DNA of 32,527 bases. Source: Vicinamibacterales bacterium. GTDB taxonomy: Bacteria; Acidobacteriota; Vicinamibacteria; Vicinamibacterales; CAVVIG01. The notes below the pieces were generated by a model. That model searched no databases. It saw nothing but the letters and a program-made list of their open reading frames with translations, and was not told the DNA's origin. The stretch covers positions 1 through 32,527 of the forward strand of contig JANWLS010000001.1 of the NCBI GenBank assembly GCA_025450765.1, read 5' to 3'. The position numbers and the translations under genes are program-made. Shown one piece after another: positions 1 through 9,571 of the stretch (positions are counted from its first letter, which is position 1; every line of letters starts with the position of its first letter).

Positions 1-1442
1 CGGAGTGCCTCGTCGTGTCAACCGCGGGCGGCCTGCTCGGGCTCTTCTTCGCCGTCTGGGGTGAGGACGCCCTCGTCCGGCTCACCCGGGACGTGCTGCC
101 CAGCGTCGCCGTCGTCTCTCTCGATGCCCCGGTCTTCATCTTCACCGCGGCGGTCTCGATCCTCACCGGGGTCGTGTTCGGCATCGGGCCCGCGCTGCAG
201 GCCTCTCGCCCGGATGTCAACGATGCGCTGAAGGATGGCGGCCGCGGTTCCGCAAGCCCCAGTCGCCATCGCCTGCGCTCTGCGCTGGTGGTCGCCGAGG
301 TTGCCCTCTCGGTGATGCTGCTCGTCGGGGCAGGGTTGCTGCTGCGCAGCTTCGATCGCCTGCTGAACACCAATCCGGGCTTCAACCCGGCGCACGTGCT
401 CGCCGCCGAGGTCACGCTCCCGGAACGCCGATACGCAGACTCACAGCAGCAGCGCGCCTTCTTCGATGCCCTCGTGGATCGCACACGAGCGCTCCCGGGT
501 GTCACCCGCGCGGGGCTCATGTCCGCGCTGCCGCTCTCCGGCACCGGATATTCGAGCAGCTTCACCATCGAAGGCCGTCCCGAACCGCCGGCTGGTCATC
601 ATGCCAGCGTGAACAACCGGATCGTCACGCCCGATTACTTCCAGGCGATGGGCATTCCGCTGATGAAGGGGCGCGCATTCACCGGCACGGACGATGCGAG
701 TGCGCTGCCCGTCGCCGTGATCAACACCGCGATGGCGCACCACTACTGGCCGACGGCCGATCCCCTCGGGCAGCGGATCCGGCTCGGTGAGAAGGGCGCC
801 TTCATGACCATCGTCGGCATCGTGGGCGACGTGCGCTTCGACGCGGTGGACCAGTCCGGGGCCGATGAGGTGTACGCGCCGTTCGAGCAATCCCCGAAAG
901 GCGACATGACGCTCGTGCTCCGCGCAACCGGCGACCCGCTCGCGCTGGCCGGCGCGCTCAAGGCGCAAGTGGCCGCGCTCGATCGGAACCTGCCGCTCGG
1001 CAACATGACGACGATGGACAACCTGGTGAGCCAGTCGGCGGCCCCGCGGCGGCTGAACGCCGTGCTCATCGGCAGCTTCGCCGGCCTGGCGCTCCTGCTC
1101 GCCGCGATCGGCGTCTACGGCGTCATGTCGTACACCATCGCCCAACGGACGCACGAAATCGGCGTGCGGATCTCGCTCGGCGCCTCGTCCAGCGACATCC
1201 TCCGCCACGTCCTCGAGGACGGCATGCGGCTCGTCGGGGTGGGACTGGCCGCCGGCCTGGTGGGCGCCGCGATCCTGAGCCGCTCGCTGGCCAGCTTGCT
1301 GTTCGAGGTCCGGCCGCTCGATGGGGTGACGTTCGCGGCGGTGCCGGTGATTCTGGCGGGAGTTGCGCTGGCAGCCTGTTACATACCCGCCAGACGCGCC
1401 GGACAGGTAGATCCGATCGCAGCGCTGCGGGGAGAATCATGA
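1..1442 (+). CDS. ABC transporter permease, ADOP/MacB-FtsX type (5' end outside window)
   Basis: This is the C-terminal part of a MacB-like permease. The frame is open from base 3 (E-C-L-V-V-S...), so the gene continues past the left edge and the GTG at 15 is internal. The order seen is: end of the first FtsX domain with a hydrophobic segment at about 35-60 from the visible start and the motif PALQASRPD; the second-half anchor helix ([24 protein letters not shown]); a periplasmic MacB-type domain (PDYFQAMGIPLMKGRAF); and a final FtsX domain with [25 protein letters not shown], ending ARRAGQVDPIAALRGES. Duplicated permeases of this kind without an adjacent ATPase are the ADOP family expanded in Acidobacteriota. 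They are inner-membrane proteins and their substrates are unknown. The gene converges on the MFS gene, 12 bp away. The family call is firm; the substrate cannot be stated. Confidence 0.9.
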   Translation, partial: ECLVVSTAGGLLGLFFAVWGEDALVRLTRDVLPSVAVVSLDAPVFIFTAAVSILTGVVFGIGPALQASRPDVNDALKDGGRGSASPSRHRLRSALVVAEVALSVMLLVGAGLLLRSFDRLLNTNPGFNPAHVLAAEVTLPERRYADSQQQRAFFDALVDRTRALPGVTRAGLMSALPLSGTGYSSSFTIEGRPEPPAGHHASVNNRIVTPDYFQAMGIPLMKGRAFTGTDDASALPVAVINTAMAHHYWPTADPLGQRIRLGEKGAFMTIVGIVGDVRFDAVDQSGADEVYAPFEQSPKGDMTLVLRATGDPLALAGALKAQVAALDRNLPLGNMTTMDNLVSQSAAPRRLNAVLIGSFAGLALLLAAIGVYGVMSYTIAQRTHEIGVRISLGASSSDILRHVLEDGMRLVGVGLAAGLVGAAILSRSLASLLFEVRPLDGVTFAAVPVILAGVALAACYIPARRAGQVDPIAALRGES

Positions 1443-1454
1443 CGAATTGAAGAA

Positions 1455-2702
1455 TCAACGAAGGTAATTCGGCCGCGCCCTCGCCGCTGTCATGGTCCAC
1501 ACCACCCCGCACGCGGCGACCGCGATCGGCACGATCAGAATCGCGTCCGCGAGGCCATAGCGGTCCGAGAGCGCTCCGATAATCGGCGAGGAGATCGCGT
1601 CGCCGAAGAGGTGAATGGAAAAGATCGCGACGGCGGATGCGGTCGCGCGCAGTGCGGCGGGGACGCTATTCATCAGGACGGCGTTGATGGGCCCCGTGCT
1701 CAGGAACAGCAGCAGCTCGGCACAGAAAAACGCGGGCGTGTAGACGCGGATCGATGGCGAGGCAAGCATGAGCCACGTGGGGACGATGCCGATCACGGCG
1801 GCAATGCCGGAGACCCACAGGTGTGCCTGGCGGGTTCGAACGAGCAGGCGATCGCTGAGGAAGCCGCCAGCGAAGGTTCCGATCAAGCCGGCGACGACGG
1901 TCACGCCACCGACCAGGAGGTCGGCCTGGCGCAGATCCATCCCGCGGACGCGCGAAAGAAACGTCGGCATCCAGATCGCCAGGCCGCCGATGCCGAACGT
2001 GTAGGCCGCGTAGCCGACGACGGTCCAGACGTACGTCGGGATGCATGCGAGCACGCGCAGATCTTCGCGCATCGAGCGACTCGCGAGGGCCGAGGCGGCG
2101 CCCGGAGCCTCCTGAATCCCGCGCGGCGGATCGGGTACGGTGAGCGTGAGCAGCGCCAGCAGCACACCCGGAATCCCGACCGCGTAAAACGCCGCCCGCC
2201 ACCCGAACGCGTGATCGAGAATCCCCCCAAGGAGAAACCCAATCGCCGCTCCGACGGGAATGGCGACGAAGAACACGGAAAAAATCCGGCCGCGCTCCTC
2301 GGACGGAAAGTAGTCCGAAATCAGCGACGGCGAAATCGCGCTGTACGCCGCCTCGCCCGTGCCCACCGTCGCGCGCGCGGCGAAGAGCTGCCAAAAGTTT
2401 CCGGCCATGCCCGATGCGGCCGTGGCCAGACTCCAGGCGGCCACGCCCACCGAGACCAGCCGCGTGCGCGAGAGCCGATCGCCGAGCCGGCCGAACACCG
2501 GCGAGATGAGGAAGTACGACACCAGAAACGCGTTGCCGAGCATGCCAAGCTCGAAGTCGCTCAGTCGCAGGTCGGCCTTGATGCTCGGCAGCACGGCCGC
2601 GAGGATGTAGCGATCGATGTAGTTGACGAAGTTCAGGAGCGTGAGGATGGCGAGCCCGTACCACGCCGCGCGGCGGGCGAGGCCGACCGATGCGCCGGCC
2701 AC
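1455..2702 (-). CDS. MFS transporter, Spinster-like
   Basis: Major facilitator carrier of 415 residues with about 12 hydrophobic segments. The first helix carries the Spinster-like signature NFVNYIDRYILAAVLP. It is followed by the loop 2-3 motif GRLGDRLSRTRL, which matches the MFS motif A pattern (G-x-L-x-D-R-x-x-R). A central cytoplasmic loop (DPPRGIQEAPGAAS) separates the two six-helix halves. I start at the GTG at 2702, one base after the TGA of the upstream E1 gene, because the frame is open far upstream but that part reads as antisense-style Arg/Ser-rich sequence inside the E1 gene. The tight junction implies translational coupling with E1. The substrate is unknown; Spinster relatives move lipids or organic anions, and linkage to a 2-oxo acid dehydrogenase would fit an organic acid, but that is inference. 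Confidence 0.88.
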   Translation of the reverse strand: MAGASVGLARRAAWYGLAILTLLNFVNYIDRYILAAVLPSIKADLRLSDFELGMLGNAFLVSYFLISPVFGRLGDRLSRTRLVSVGVAAWSLATAASGMAGNFWQLFAARATVGTGEAAYSAISPSLISDYFPSEERGRIFSVFFVAIPVGAAIGFLLGGILDHAFGWRAAFYAVGIPGVLLALLTLTVPDPPRGIQEAPGAASALASRSMREDLRVLACIPTYVWTVVGYAAYTFGIGGLAIWMPTFLSRVRGMDLRQADLLVGGVTVVAGLIGTFAGGFLSDRLLVRTRQAHLWVSGIAAVIGIVPTWLMLASPSIRVYTPAFFCAELLLFLSTGPINAVLMNSVPAALRATASAVAIFSIHLFGDAISSPIIGALSDRYGLADAILIVPIAVAACGVVWTMTAARARPNYLR

Positions 2703-2703
2703 G

Positions 2704-5181
2704 TCAGTACGCCATGAGCAGCCGTGCTGCGCGCTCCACATCGTCCTCGCCCGGCAGGAAGAAGTGCTCGAGCGGCGGCGAGTACGGCACCGGCGTATCG
2801 AGGCTCGCCAGGATGCGCACCGGTGCGTCGAGCGCTTCGAAAGCCTCCTCCTGGATGACGGCCGCCAGGCTTTCGCCGATGCCACCGGTGCGCGAATCCT
2901 CGTGGATGATGAGCACCTTGTGGCAGTGGCGGACCACCGCGAGCAGCGCCTCCTTGTCGAGCGGGACGAGCGATCGCAGGTCGAGCACGCTCGCCTCGAT
3001 CCCGTCGGCCGCCAGCCGGTCGGCCACGCGCAGGCCGACGTGGACGTACGCGCCATACGAGATGATGGCGAGATCGTCGCCGGCCCGGCGGAGCGCGGCC
3101 TTGCCGAGCGGGATCGGCGCCGGCGGATCCGTCGTGAGCACCTGCTTGATGCGCGGCTCGCGGTAGAGCGCGATGTGCTCGTAGTAGAGCACCGGGTCGG
3201 GGTCGGCCACGGCCGACGCCATCAGCGCGCGCGCGTCGTAGGGCGTCGAGGGGACCACGATCTTCAACCCGGGTGTCCGGTAGAACCACGGCTCGGTGTT
3301 CTGGCTATGGTACGGACCGGCGTGACGCAGCCCACCCCACGGCATGCGGACGACCATCGGCACGCTGCCGCCCCATCGGTAGCGGATCTTCGCGGCGTTG
3401 TTCACCAGTTGATTGAAGCCGGTCGCGACGAAGTCGTTGAACTGCATCTCCCCGATCGGCCGGCGGCCAGCCAACGCCGCGCCGACACAGACGCCGAGCA
3501 CGCCGCCTTCGGCGAGCGTCGAGTTCAGCATCCGGTCGCCGAACTCCTTGAGGAGCGGACGCAGCAGAAGAAACGCGTTGCCGTACTGGCCGCCGACATC
3601 CTCCCCATAGAGGAAGACGCGCGGATCGGCGCGTAGGGCGTCGCCCACGCCGCGCATCACGGCGTCCAGGAGCGTATTCCCCTTCGGATCGAACGTCGGG
3701 CCGGGGTCGAGCGGCGGCAGTGCCGCGTCCAGCGTCAACGGCAGCCGCACGGCCGGATCGAGCACCTCGACGCGAGCCCGGGGCGGCTCGTTCGCGAACA
3801 CGCCCACGGCCGCAGACGAGGGCTCGGGCCACGGCGCGTCGATGACGGCACGCGCCTGCTCGGCCACGATCCGCTCCGCCTCCTCCTTCATCCGATCGAG
3901 ATCACCTCGCGCGACGATCCCTTCAGCTTCGAGCCGCGCGGCGTAGGTCGGAATCGGGTCGCGCGCGGCCCAGAACTCGTACCGCGCCGCGTCGGCGTAA
4001 CCCTGCTCGCCGAGCTTCGGATAGTCCCAGCCTGGCTTCGGGTCGTAGCCGAGATAGAGCATGTCGTCGTGGTGCGCGTGTCCGCACATCCGCATGGCGA
4101 CGAGCTCGAGCAGGGCCGGACCCTCTCCGGCGCGCGCCCGCTCGGCCGCCCACGTGAAGGCGGCAGCGACGGCTTCGGGATCGGTTCCATCGATCGTGAT
4201 GCCGGGAATGCCGTAGCCGATCGCCTTCTCGGCGAACACACGCACGGCGGAGTTCTCGGGCACCGGCGTCGACAGCGCCGTCTGGTTGTTCTGCAGGCAG
4301 AAGACCGCGGGCAGATGCCGCGCTGCGCAGAGGTTGATCGCCTCGTGCCACTCACCGAGCGAGGATCCGCCTTCGCCGATGAACGAGAAGGCCACGCGAT
4401 CGCTCCCCTCGAGGGCAAACCCCATCGCGAGCCCCGCCACGGTCATGGTCCCCACCGCCAGCGGCGCCGCGGCCGGCAGAATCCCCCAGTCGAAGTCGCC
4501 GACGTGCAGGTCCCGGCCGTCGAGCGGGGGACCCGCCTTCCCCATCTGCGCGGAGAGGACCATGCGGACGGTCTCGGGCCCGGGACGCATCGCGAGCGCG
4601 ATGCCGACGTCGCGGATCACGGGCGCAATCACATCGCCGCGCCACGTGCCGTCGCCCGCACGGTACTGCGCGCCGCGGTGAAGCCTGATGCCACCGGCAT
4701 AAATGGCTTCCTGTCCGAGCGAACGGAATCCCTTTCCCTGGAACGAAATCCCGTCGTAACGGACCTCACCGCCGGAGAAGAACGTCTTGAGCTGATTGTC
4801 GGTGGCGCGCGTGAGGAGCATGCCGCGCAGGATCTCGCGCCGCTCGTCGGCGGTGAGCGATGCCGCGATCGCCTCGCGCTGGAGAAAGCCATCACACGCC
4901 GCGACCACCTCGTCGCGCGCCGTCGCGGCACGCTCGGCCGCCGTCACACCGGGCGTCGTCTCCGCCAGTCCCGCCGGCAGCGACCACGTCAGCCGCGCCT
5001 GCAACTCCTGGCGGACGGCGGAACGCAGCTCGTCCATGCTGCGCGACCGCTTCATCCGGCTCGTCGCCGCCTCGAAGGCCTCCATCGCGGCGGCCGCCGC
5101 AAAGGGCGCCTGCTCCACGACGAAGGCGCCGAAGCGGCTCGCGAGACCCGAGACGGTCGCGCTTTCCAGAGTCTTGCCCAT
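2704..5181 (-). CDS. 2-oxo acid dehydrogenase E1, alpha-beta fusion
   Basis: Thiamine-diphosphate E1 component with alpha and beta subunits in one 825-residue chain, catalysing oxidative decarboxylation of a 2-oxo acid (pyruvate or branched chain) and transfer to E2 lipoate. Residues 1-110 are an Ala/Arg-rich helical extension. The alpha domain is about 112-450: TPP motif GEG at 269-271, NN at 298-299, GHAHHDD at about 367-373. After a Pro-rich linker, the beta domain is about 498-825: GEDVGGQYG at 526-534, LAEGG with the TPP-activating Glu558, and a C-terminal transketolase domain ending in the sequence for E2 binding. ATG 5181 is chosen over the upstream ATG at 5277 because the extra 32 residues look noncoding (Cys/Arg-rich). 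There is no Shine-Dalgarno site, and TATACT lies 8 nt upstream. No E2 or E3 gene is nearby, so partners must be encoded elsewhere. Substrate assignment is uncertain. Confidence 0.92.
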   Translation of the reverse strand: MGKTLESATVSGLASRFGAFVVEQAPFAAAAAMEAFEAATSRMKRSRSMDELRSAVRQELQARLTWSLPAGLAETTPGVTAAERAATARDEVVAACDGFLQREAIAASLTADERREILRGMLLTRATDNQLKTFFSGGEVRYDGISFQGKGFRSLGQEAIYAGGIRLHRGAQYRAGDGTWRGDVIAPVIRDVGIALAMRPGPETVRMVLSAQMGKAGPPLDGRDLHVGDFDWGILPAAAPLAVGTMTVAGLAMGFALEGSDRVAFSFIGEGGSSLGEWHEAINLCAARHLPAVFCLQNNQTALSTPVPENSAVRVFAEKAIGYGIPGITIDGTDPEAVAAAFTWAAERARAGEGPALLELVAMRMCGHAHHDDMLYLGYDPKPGWDYPKLGEQGYADAARYEFWAARDPIPTYAARLEAEGIVARGDLDRMKEEAERIVAEQARAVIDAPWPEPSSAAVGVFANEPPRARVEVLDPAVRLPLTLDAALPPLDPGPTFDPKGNTLLDAVMRGVGDALRADPRVFLYGEDVGGQYGNAFLLLRPLLKEFGDRMLNSTLAEGGVLGVCVGAALAGRRPIGEMQFNDFVATGFNQLVNNAAKIRYRWGGSVPMVVRMPWGGLRHAGPYHSQNTEPWFYRTPGLKIVVPSTPYDARALMASAVADPDPVLYYEHIALYREPRIKQVLTTDPPAPIPLGKAALRRAGDDLAIISYGAYVHVGLRVADRLAADGIEASVLDLRSLVPLDKEALLAVVRHCHKVLIIHEDSRTGGIGESLAAVIQEEAFEALDAPVRILASLDTPVPYSPPLEHFFLPGEDDVERAARLLMAY

Positions 5182-5189
5182 CAAGGGAA

Positions 5190-5197
5190 AGTATACT
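5190..5197. promoter_or_regulatory. Palindromic -10 element between divergent genes
   Basis: AGTATACT is a perfect 8-bp palindrome, so it reads TATACT on both strands (minus 5195-5190, plus 5192-5197). On the minus strand it ends 8 nt before the E1 ATG, which would give a leaderless or nearly leaderless mRNA. On the plus strand it lies about 70 nt before the SPW-like gene. No good -35 hexamer is seen in either direction. It is a candidate shared divergent promoter based on sequence only. Confidence 0.4.
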
Positions 5198-5266
5198 GGA
5201 GCAGGCTCGTGACGCTGCGGGGCACTGGACTTGCAGCGAGTGCGACGTCCGAGGCAGGAGCACTCG

Positions 5267-5626
5267 ATGCGCAACATCTCCTACATCACACTGGCGGCGG
5301 GACTCTGGCTGATCATTACGCCGTTCTTCCTCAACTTCGGACCGCTCCTGGACATGCCGGGACCGGCGGCCTCGGAAGGCCTGGTGTTGGGAATCCTCGT
5401 CTGCGGTCTGTCGATGGTCGCGCTCATGGGCGGGCTGTACGCGCGCGGCCTCGATTGGCTGCTGCTGTTGTTCGGGATCTGGATCATCCTTGATCCGATG
5501 CTGTACGGTGGCTGGACGTTCAATTCGGCCGAAATGACGAACACCGCGATCGCGGGCGCCGCGATCATCTTCATCGCGCTGCTGGAGCTCTTCAGCGTTT
5601 CGAGGCGCGAACCGCGCGACGCCTGA
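5267..5626 (+). CDS. Small SPW-repeat-like membrane protein
   Basis: A 119-residue membrane protein with four hydrophobic segments. It contains two similar units, GLWLIITPFFLNF near the N-terminus and FGIWIILDPMLYG in the second half. Each has a Trp followed by a Pro after a short hydrophobic run, as in the SPW repeat family of bacterial membrane proteins; the canonical S-P-W triplet itself is not present, so the match is approximate. ATG 5267 is chosen over an upstream alternative at 5231 because GGCAGGAG ends 6 nt before it, and the skipped residues (Q-R-V-R-R-P-R-Q) are not hydrophobic. It is divergent from E1 and 70 bp upstream of the DUF3014 gene, probably co-transcribed with it. Function unknown. 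Confidence 0.75.
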   Translation: MRNISYITLAAGLWLIITPFFLNFGPLLDMPGPAASEGLVLGILVCGLSMVALMGGLYARGLDWLLLLFGIWIILDPMLYGGWTFNSAEMTNTAIAGAAIIFIALLELFSVSRREPRDA

Positions 5627-5696
5627 CGCGTCCTGACCGAGCAGCCGGAGGATCGACACCGAGGCTGGCGGCCGTCGCCGGCTCTCAGGTGACCTC

Positions 5697-6563
5697 ATGA
5701 GTGATCTGAACGATCTCGACCTGGGTAATCCGCATCCCGAGCCCCCGCGCCGGCCCGACGAGGCGGGTGTCTCGAACACCACGGCCTGGATTGTCACCGC
5801 CATCGTCCTGCTGGTCATCGCCGCGGCCGTCTACTTCTTCATGTTCCGGGGACACCGCCAGGTGGTGGCGCCCACGCAGCCAGCGGCCACCGCGTCGCCC
5901 AACCAGACCGCGCCCGAGCACGTCAATCCAACGGCCGTCGGCCTCCCCTCGCTCGATGCGAGCGATACGGTCGTTCGCGACCTGGCCCACGCGCTCTCGT
6001 CCCATCCCGAACTGGCGACCTGGCTCGCGACGAACGATCTCATCCGCAGCTTTGCGGTGATGATCGACAACGTCGCCGATGGCAAGGTGCCCACGTCACG
6101 CATGCGGATGTTCGCGCCGAAGCAGCCGTTCCAGGCGAGGACGCAAAACAACCAGCTCATGCTGGATCCGGCGAATTACGATCGCTACAACGGCTTTGCC
6201 GACGCGATCGCCTCGCTGGACGTCAACGGCAGCGCGGCCGCCTACGATCGGCTGAAGCCGCTCATCGTCGTCGCCTACAAGGATCTCGGGCATCCGGATG
6301 GCCGCGTGGATGCCGCGCTGCAGAAGGGGATCACGAACCTGCTGAAGACGCCGGTGATCGACGGGCCGATCAGCCTCAATCAGCCTGCCGTCTCCTACCA
6401 GTTCACCAACCCGCAACTCGCCGGCCTCCTGCCCGTGCAGAAGCAGTTGATCCGGATGGGACCGCGCAACGAGCGGCTCATCCAGGGCAAGCTGCGGCAG
6501 CTGGCCTTGGCGATCGGGATCCCGGGGTCGAGCCTGCCGCAAACACCGACGGTCCAGCCGTAA
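5697..6563 (+). CDS. DUF3014 domain protein, single-pass membrane
   Basis: A 288-residue protein. Residues 1-27 form a short cytoplasmic acidic/Pro-rich head; one transmembrane helix lies at about 28-50 (TAWIVTAIVLLVIAAAVYFFMF). A Pro/Ala/Thr linker runs to about 80, and a periplasmic domain of about 200 residues follows. The domain matches my knowledge of DUF3014: LPSLDASDTVVRDLAHAL, then WLATNDLIRSFAVMIDNVADGKVP and a YDRYNGFADAIASLD core. The family has no established function. The start ATG has only a weak upstream site (CAGGTGA). It lies 70 bp downstream of the SPW-like gene and converges with the ADOP permease 27 bp away. The family call is fairly firm. Confidence 0.85.
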   Translation: MSDLNDLDLGNPHPEPPRRPDEAGVSNTTAWIVTAIVLLVIAAAVYFFMFRGHRQVVAPTQPAATASPNQTAPEHVNPTAVGLPSLDASDTVVRDLAHALSSHPELATWLATNDLIRSFAVMIDNVADGKVPTSRMRMFAPKQPFQARTQNNQLMLDPANYDRYNGFADAIASLDVNGSAAAYDRLKPLIVVAYKDLGHPDGRVDAALQKGITNLLKTPVIDGPISLNQPAVSYQFTNPQLAGLLPVQKQLIRMGPRNERLIQGKLRQLALAIGIPGSSLPQTPTVQP

Positions 6564-6590
6564 GACGATTCAGAACGGATTCTTCGTTCA

Positions 6591-9227
6591 TTACTCCGCG
6601 CGCAGCGCGCTCACCGGGTCGATCCGCGTGGCGCGATGGGCGGGGATCCACGCGGCGGCGATGCCGATCAGGACGAGCAGGACCGAGACGGCCACGAAGG
6701 TCCACGGATCGTTCGGCGCGATCCCGAAGAGCAGCCCCGCCATCGACCGAGTCACCGCAATCGCCGCCACCACCCCGGCGAGCACGCCGATGCCGATTTG
6801 CACCATGCCTTGTCCGACCAGCAGCCGGACGACGTCCGCGGGCTTCGCGCCGAGCGCCAGGCGGACGCCGATCTCGTGCGTGCGCCTCGTCACCGCGTAG
6901 GCCATCACGCCGTAGATGCCGATGGCGGCGAGCGTCACCGCCAGCCCCGCGAACAGCGAGAGCAGCAGCGCCAGGAAGCGCGGCACGCTCACGAGCTCGG
7001 CCCACTGCTCCTCCACGGTGCCAACCTCCGAGAGCGGCAGCGATGAGTCGAGGGCGTGTACGGACCGGCGCACGGCCGGCACGAGCGCGATCGGGTCGTT
7101 CGCCGTCCTGACGATTACCGTCAGGCCGTTGAAGGGCGTCTGCGCGTGCGGGAAGTACATCGCCGCCTGCGGCCCCCGCTGCGGGCCGGCGAAGGCGACA
7201 TTGCTGACGATCCCCACCACTTCGTAGCGGCCCGGCATTCCTTTCCAATAGAGCGGCGGCCAGTCGATCGCGAGGTGCTGGCCGATGGGGTCCTCGCCTG
7301 GAAAGAAGGTGCGCGCCATTTCCTCATTCACGATCGCCACGCCCGTGTGCGCGGCATCGTCCTGCGCTGAGAACAGACGCCCTCGAACCAACCGCGCGCC
7401 GATGGTGTGGAAGTAACCCGGCATGATCGACCGGAAGTTCGATTCGGGTGCCGTGCCCGGCGCGGCGGGGGGATGGCCTTCGATCTGCGGGGTCGTTGTG
7501 AAGCCGGAATCGAGCGGACCGGCGTACGCGGCCGTCGCCGACTCGACGCCAGGCATCGCCTCAATGCGCGTGAGCAGCGAGCGATAGAAGGCGGTCGTCT
7601 TCGAGGACTGCGCGGGCGGATACGCCGCGTCGGGCAGCGACAGATTGAAGCTGAGGAGACGATCAGGCCTGAAACCCGGGTCGACTCGATTGAGCCGCCA
7701 GAAGCTCTGTGCGAGCAGGCCCGCCCCGACGAGGAGCAGCACCGCCATCGACATCTCGGCGGAGACGAGCCACTCGCGAAGCCTCCGGGCCGCACGGCCG
7801 CCGGATGCCGCGCCTCCGCGGCCTTCCCGCAATGCGCCGTCGAGGTCGGGTCGCATCGCGCGCAGCGCCGGCGCCAGCCCGAAGACGATCCCCGTCACCA
7901 GCGTCACGACGAGCGTGAACAGGATGACGCGCCCGTCGATCGCGATCGTCGTCAGATGCGGCAGCGAGTACGGCATCCCGTGCACGAGCCCCTGCACCGC
8001 CCATTCAGCGACGAGGAATCCGGCGAGACCGCCGACCGCCGCCAGCAGGACACTCTCGGTGAGCAGCTGCCGCAGCAGCCGCAAACGTCCGGCGCCCACA
8101 GCGGCGCGGATCGCCATTTCGCGCTCGCGCGCCATCGCGCGGCCCACCATCAGGTTCGCCACATTGGTACAGGCGACAAGGAGCACGATGCCGACGGCCA
8201 GAAAGAGCAACAGCAGCGTCCGGCGTACGTTGCCGACGACCGCCTCACGGATCGGCATGACCGCGGCGCCCCGCGACGCGTTGGTGTCCGGATACGTGCG
8301 CGCCAGTTGCCCGGCGATGCGCGCCAGATCGTCACCCGCGGCGGCCTCGGTGGCACCGGCCTTCAGCCGGCCGATCACGCGGTAGCTGTGATTGCCGCGC
8401 TGCACGAGCGTGAGTGTGTCGAATCCGGTGGGGAGCCAGAGGTCCGCCGGGCGGAAGAAGCGGAAGCTCGCGGGCAGCACGCCGACGATGGTGTAGTCGA
8501 CGTTGTCGACGGCGATGGCGCTGCCGAGCACCTGATGGCGCGTCGCGGCCAGCCGCGCGGCCAGGGCGGCGCTGATCACCACTTCCGGCGCGTCGGCGGC
8601 ACGTGTGTCCTCCATGCGCACGTTGCGCCCGAGCGCAGGCTGCACGCCGAGCAGCGGCAGCAGGTTCGGCGTCGCGAAGATGCCGCCGATCCGCTCCGGC
8701 TCCAGGCCGGTGCCGCTCAAGGTGAACTGATTCGGCCGCCAGGCCCCAAGGCCACTGAACGAATGATTGCGGTCCTGCCAGTCAAAACAATCGGGCAGCG
8801 ATGCCGATGATGGTCGTCCGTGCAGCTTGGCATCGGTTTCCCAGACCGACAGGAGCCGCGCCGGCTCGTGGAACGGCAGCGGCGCGAGGAGCACGGCGTT
8901 GACGACCGTGAAGACCGCGGCGTTGGCCCCGATGCCGAGCGCGAGCGTGAGGATCGCGACGATGCTGAACAGACGGTGGCGCATCAGCATGCGCGCGCCG
9001 AACCGCAGATCCTGACCGAGCGTGTCCATGAGCCAGCCTCGCTTGCGCAGCCAGAAGGCGTGTTCGAAGGCGCCGAGGCTGTGCCGGCCGCCGCTCGTGT
9101 GCGCATGCCAGAGCTCCGCATCCCATTCGCGGCGCCACTCCTGGCGTCGCCAGCGCGGCACGATCCAGGCGGCGAGCGCCACCACCCGGTGCGCCAGCGA
9201 TCGTGGCGACCGATCCGATCGCGTCAT
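6591..9227 (-). CDS. ABC transporter permease, ADOP family (complete)
   Basis: A complete 878-residue acidobacterial duplicated orphan permease. Residues 1-65 are the soluble basic/acidic N-terminal extension common in this family ([16 protein letters not shown]). The first MacB half begins at [16 protein letters not shown] (about 70), with a TM helix at [20 protein letters not shown], a periplasmic MacB_PCD domain and FtsX helices ([30 protein letters not shown]). A second similar half starts at about 490 with [27 protein letters not shown] and ends in [31 protein letters not shown] and [19 protein letters not shown] precedes ATG 9227. The first bases overlap the padR stop as ATGA, implying translational coupling and PadR control. 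No ATPase is adjacent. Export substrate unknown. Confidence 0.95.
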   Translation of the reverse strand: MTRSDRSPRSLAHRVVALAAWIVPRWRRQEWRREWDAELWHAHTSGGRHSLGAFEHAFWLRKRGWLMDTLGQDLRFGARMLMRHRLFSIVAILTLALGIGANAAVFTVVNAVLLAPLPFHEPARLLSVWETDAKLHGRPSSASLPDCFDWQDRNHSFSGLGAWRPNQFTLSGTGLEPERIGGIFATPNLLPLLGVQPALGRNVRMEDTRAADAPEVVISAALAARLAATRHQVLGSAIAVDNVDYTIVGVLPASFRFFRPADLWLPTGFDTLTLVQRGNHSYRVIGRLKAGATEAAAGDDLARIAGQLARTYPDTNASRGAAVMPIREAVVGNVRRTLLLLFLAVGIVLLVACTNVANLMVGRAMAREREMAIRAAVGAGRLRLLRQLLTESVLLAAVGGLAGFLVAEWAVQGLVHGMPYSLPHLTTIAIDGRVILFTLVVTLVTGIVFGLAPALRAMRPDLDGALREGRGGAASGGRAARRLREWLVSAEMSMAVLLLVGAGLLAQSFWRLNRVDPGFRPDRLLSFNLSLPDAAYPPAQSSKTTAFYRSLLTRIEAMPGVESATAAYAGPLDSGFTTTPQIEGHPPAAPGTAPESNFRSIMPGYFHTIGARLVRGRLFSAQDDAAHTGVAIVNEEMARTFFPGEDPIGQHLAIDWPPLYWKGMPGRYEVVGIVSNVAFAGPQRGPQAAMYFPHAQTPFNGLTVIVRTANDPIALVPAVRRSVHALDSSLPLSEVGTVEEQWAELVSVPRFLALLLSLFAGLAVTLAAIGIYGVMAYAVTRRTHEIGVRLALGAKPADVVRLLVGQGMVQIGIGVLAGVVAAIAVTRSMAGLLFGIAPNDPWTFVAVSVLLVLIGIAAAWIPAHRATRIDPVSALRAE

Positions 9228-9553
9228 ATGAGCCTCCTGGGACGGTTGGCGCGCGCCCGCGCGCGCACGGTCCGCTCGAGCGCGCGGTACTCGCGGACGG
9301 CGTCGGCGAGCGCGCGGTCGCCGGCGGGCGTGAGCTCGTAGTAGCGGCGAGGCGGCCGCTTCTCACGCTGGGCGATCCGAGGGTCTTCCCAGCTCGACGA
9401 GACGCAGCCCTGGTCTTCCAGCCGACCCAGGGCGGGATACACCGTGCCGCTCGGCAGGCCGGTGGCGTCGCTGATGTCGAAGCCGTAGCGCGAGCCGGCG
9501 GCGAGGGCCTGCAGCACGGCGACGATCGTGGGACTCCAGCGGGCGCGCGGCAT
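9224..9553 (-). CDS. PadR-family transcriptional repressor
   Basis: A 109-residue winged-helix regulator. Residues 1-75 are the PadR domain: [42 protein letters not shown], with the recognition helix at [12 protein letters not shown], then a wing ending in [16 protein letters not shown]-terminal helix rich in Arg/Glu (about 85-109) probably mediates dimerisation. The frame is open upstream to 9808, but the ATG at 9553 is the true start: it matches the domain start and has GAGGAG 5 nt before it. The stop overlaps the ADOP start as ATGA. PadR-ADOP pairs are recurrent in Acidobacteriota. The promoter next to its start carries inverted repeats, so autorepression of the pair is the likely mode. 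The inducer is unknown. Confidence 0.95.
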   Translation of the reverse strand: MPRARWSPTIVAVLQALAAGSRYGFDISDATGLPSGTVYPALGRLEDQGCVSSSWEDPRIAQREKRPPRRYYELTPAGDRALADAVREYRALERTVRARARANRPRRLI

Positions 9554-9571
9554 GGGTTCTCCTCGAGCGCT

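Noticed and set aside
2703-3056. An N-terminal extension of the MFS frame into the E1 gene
   Set aside because: The added residues are Arg/Ser-rich and not membrane-like; the GTG at 2702 follows the E1 stop directly.
4069-5493. A 474-codon open frame antisense to the E1 gene that extends into the SPW-like gene
   Set aside because: His/Arg/Gly-rich shadow sequence that contradicts two well-supported genes.
7407-8810. A 467-codon open frame antisense to the ADOP permease
   Set aside because: Low-complexity Arg/Gln/Gly product without domain features; the permease on the other strand is complete.
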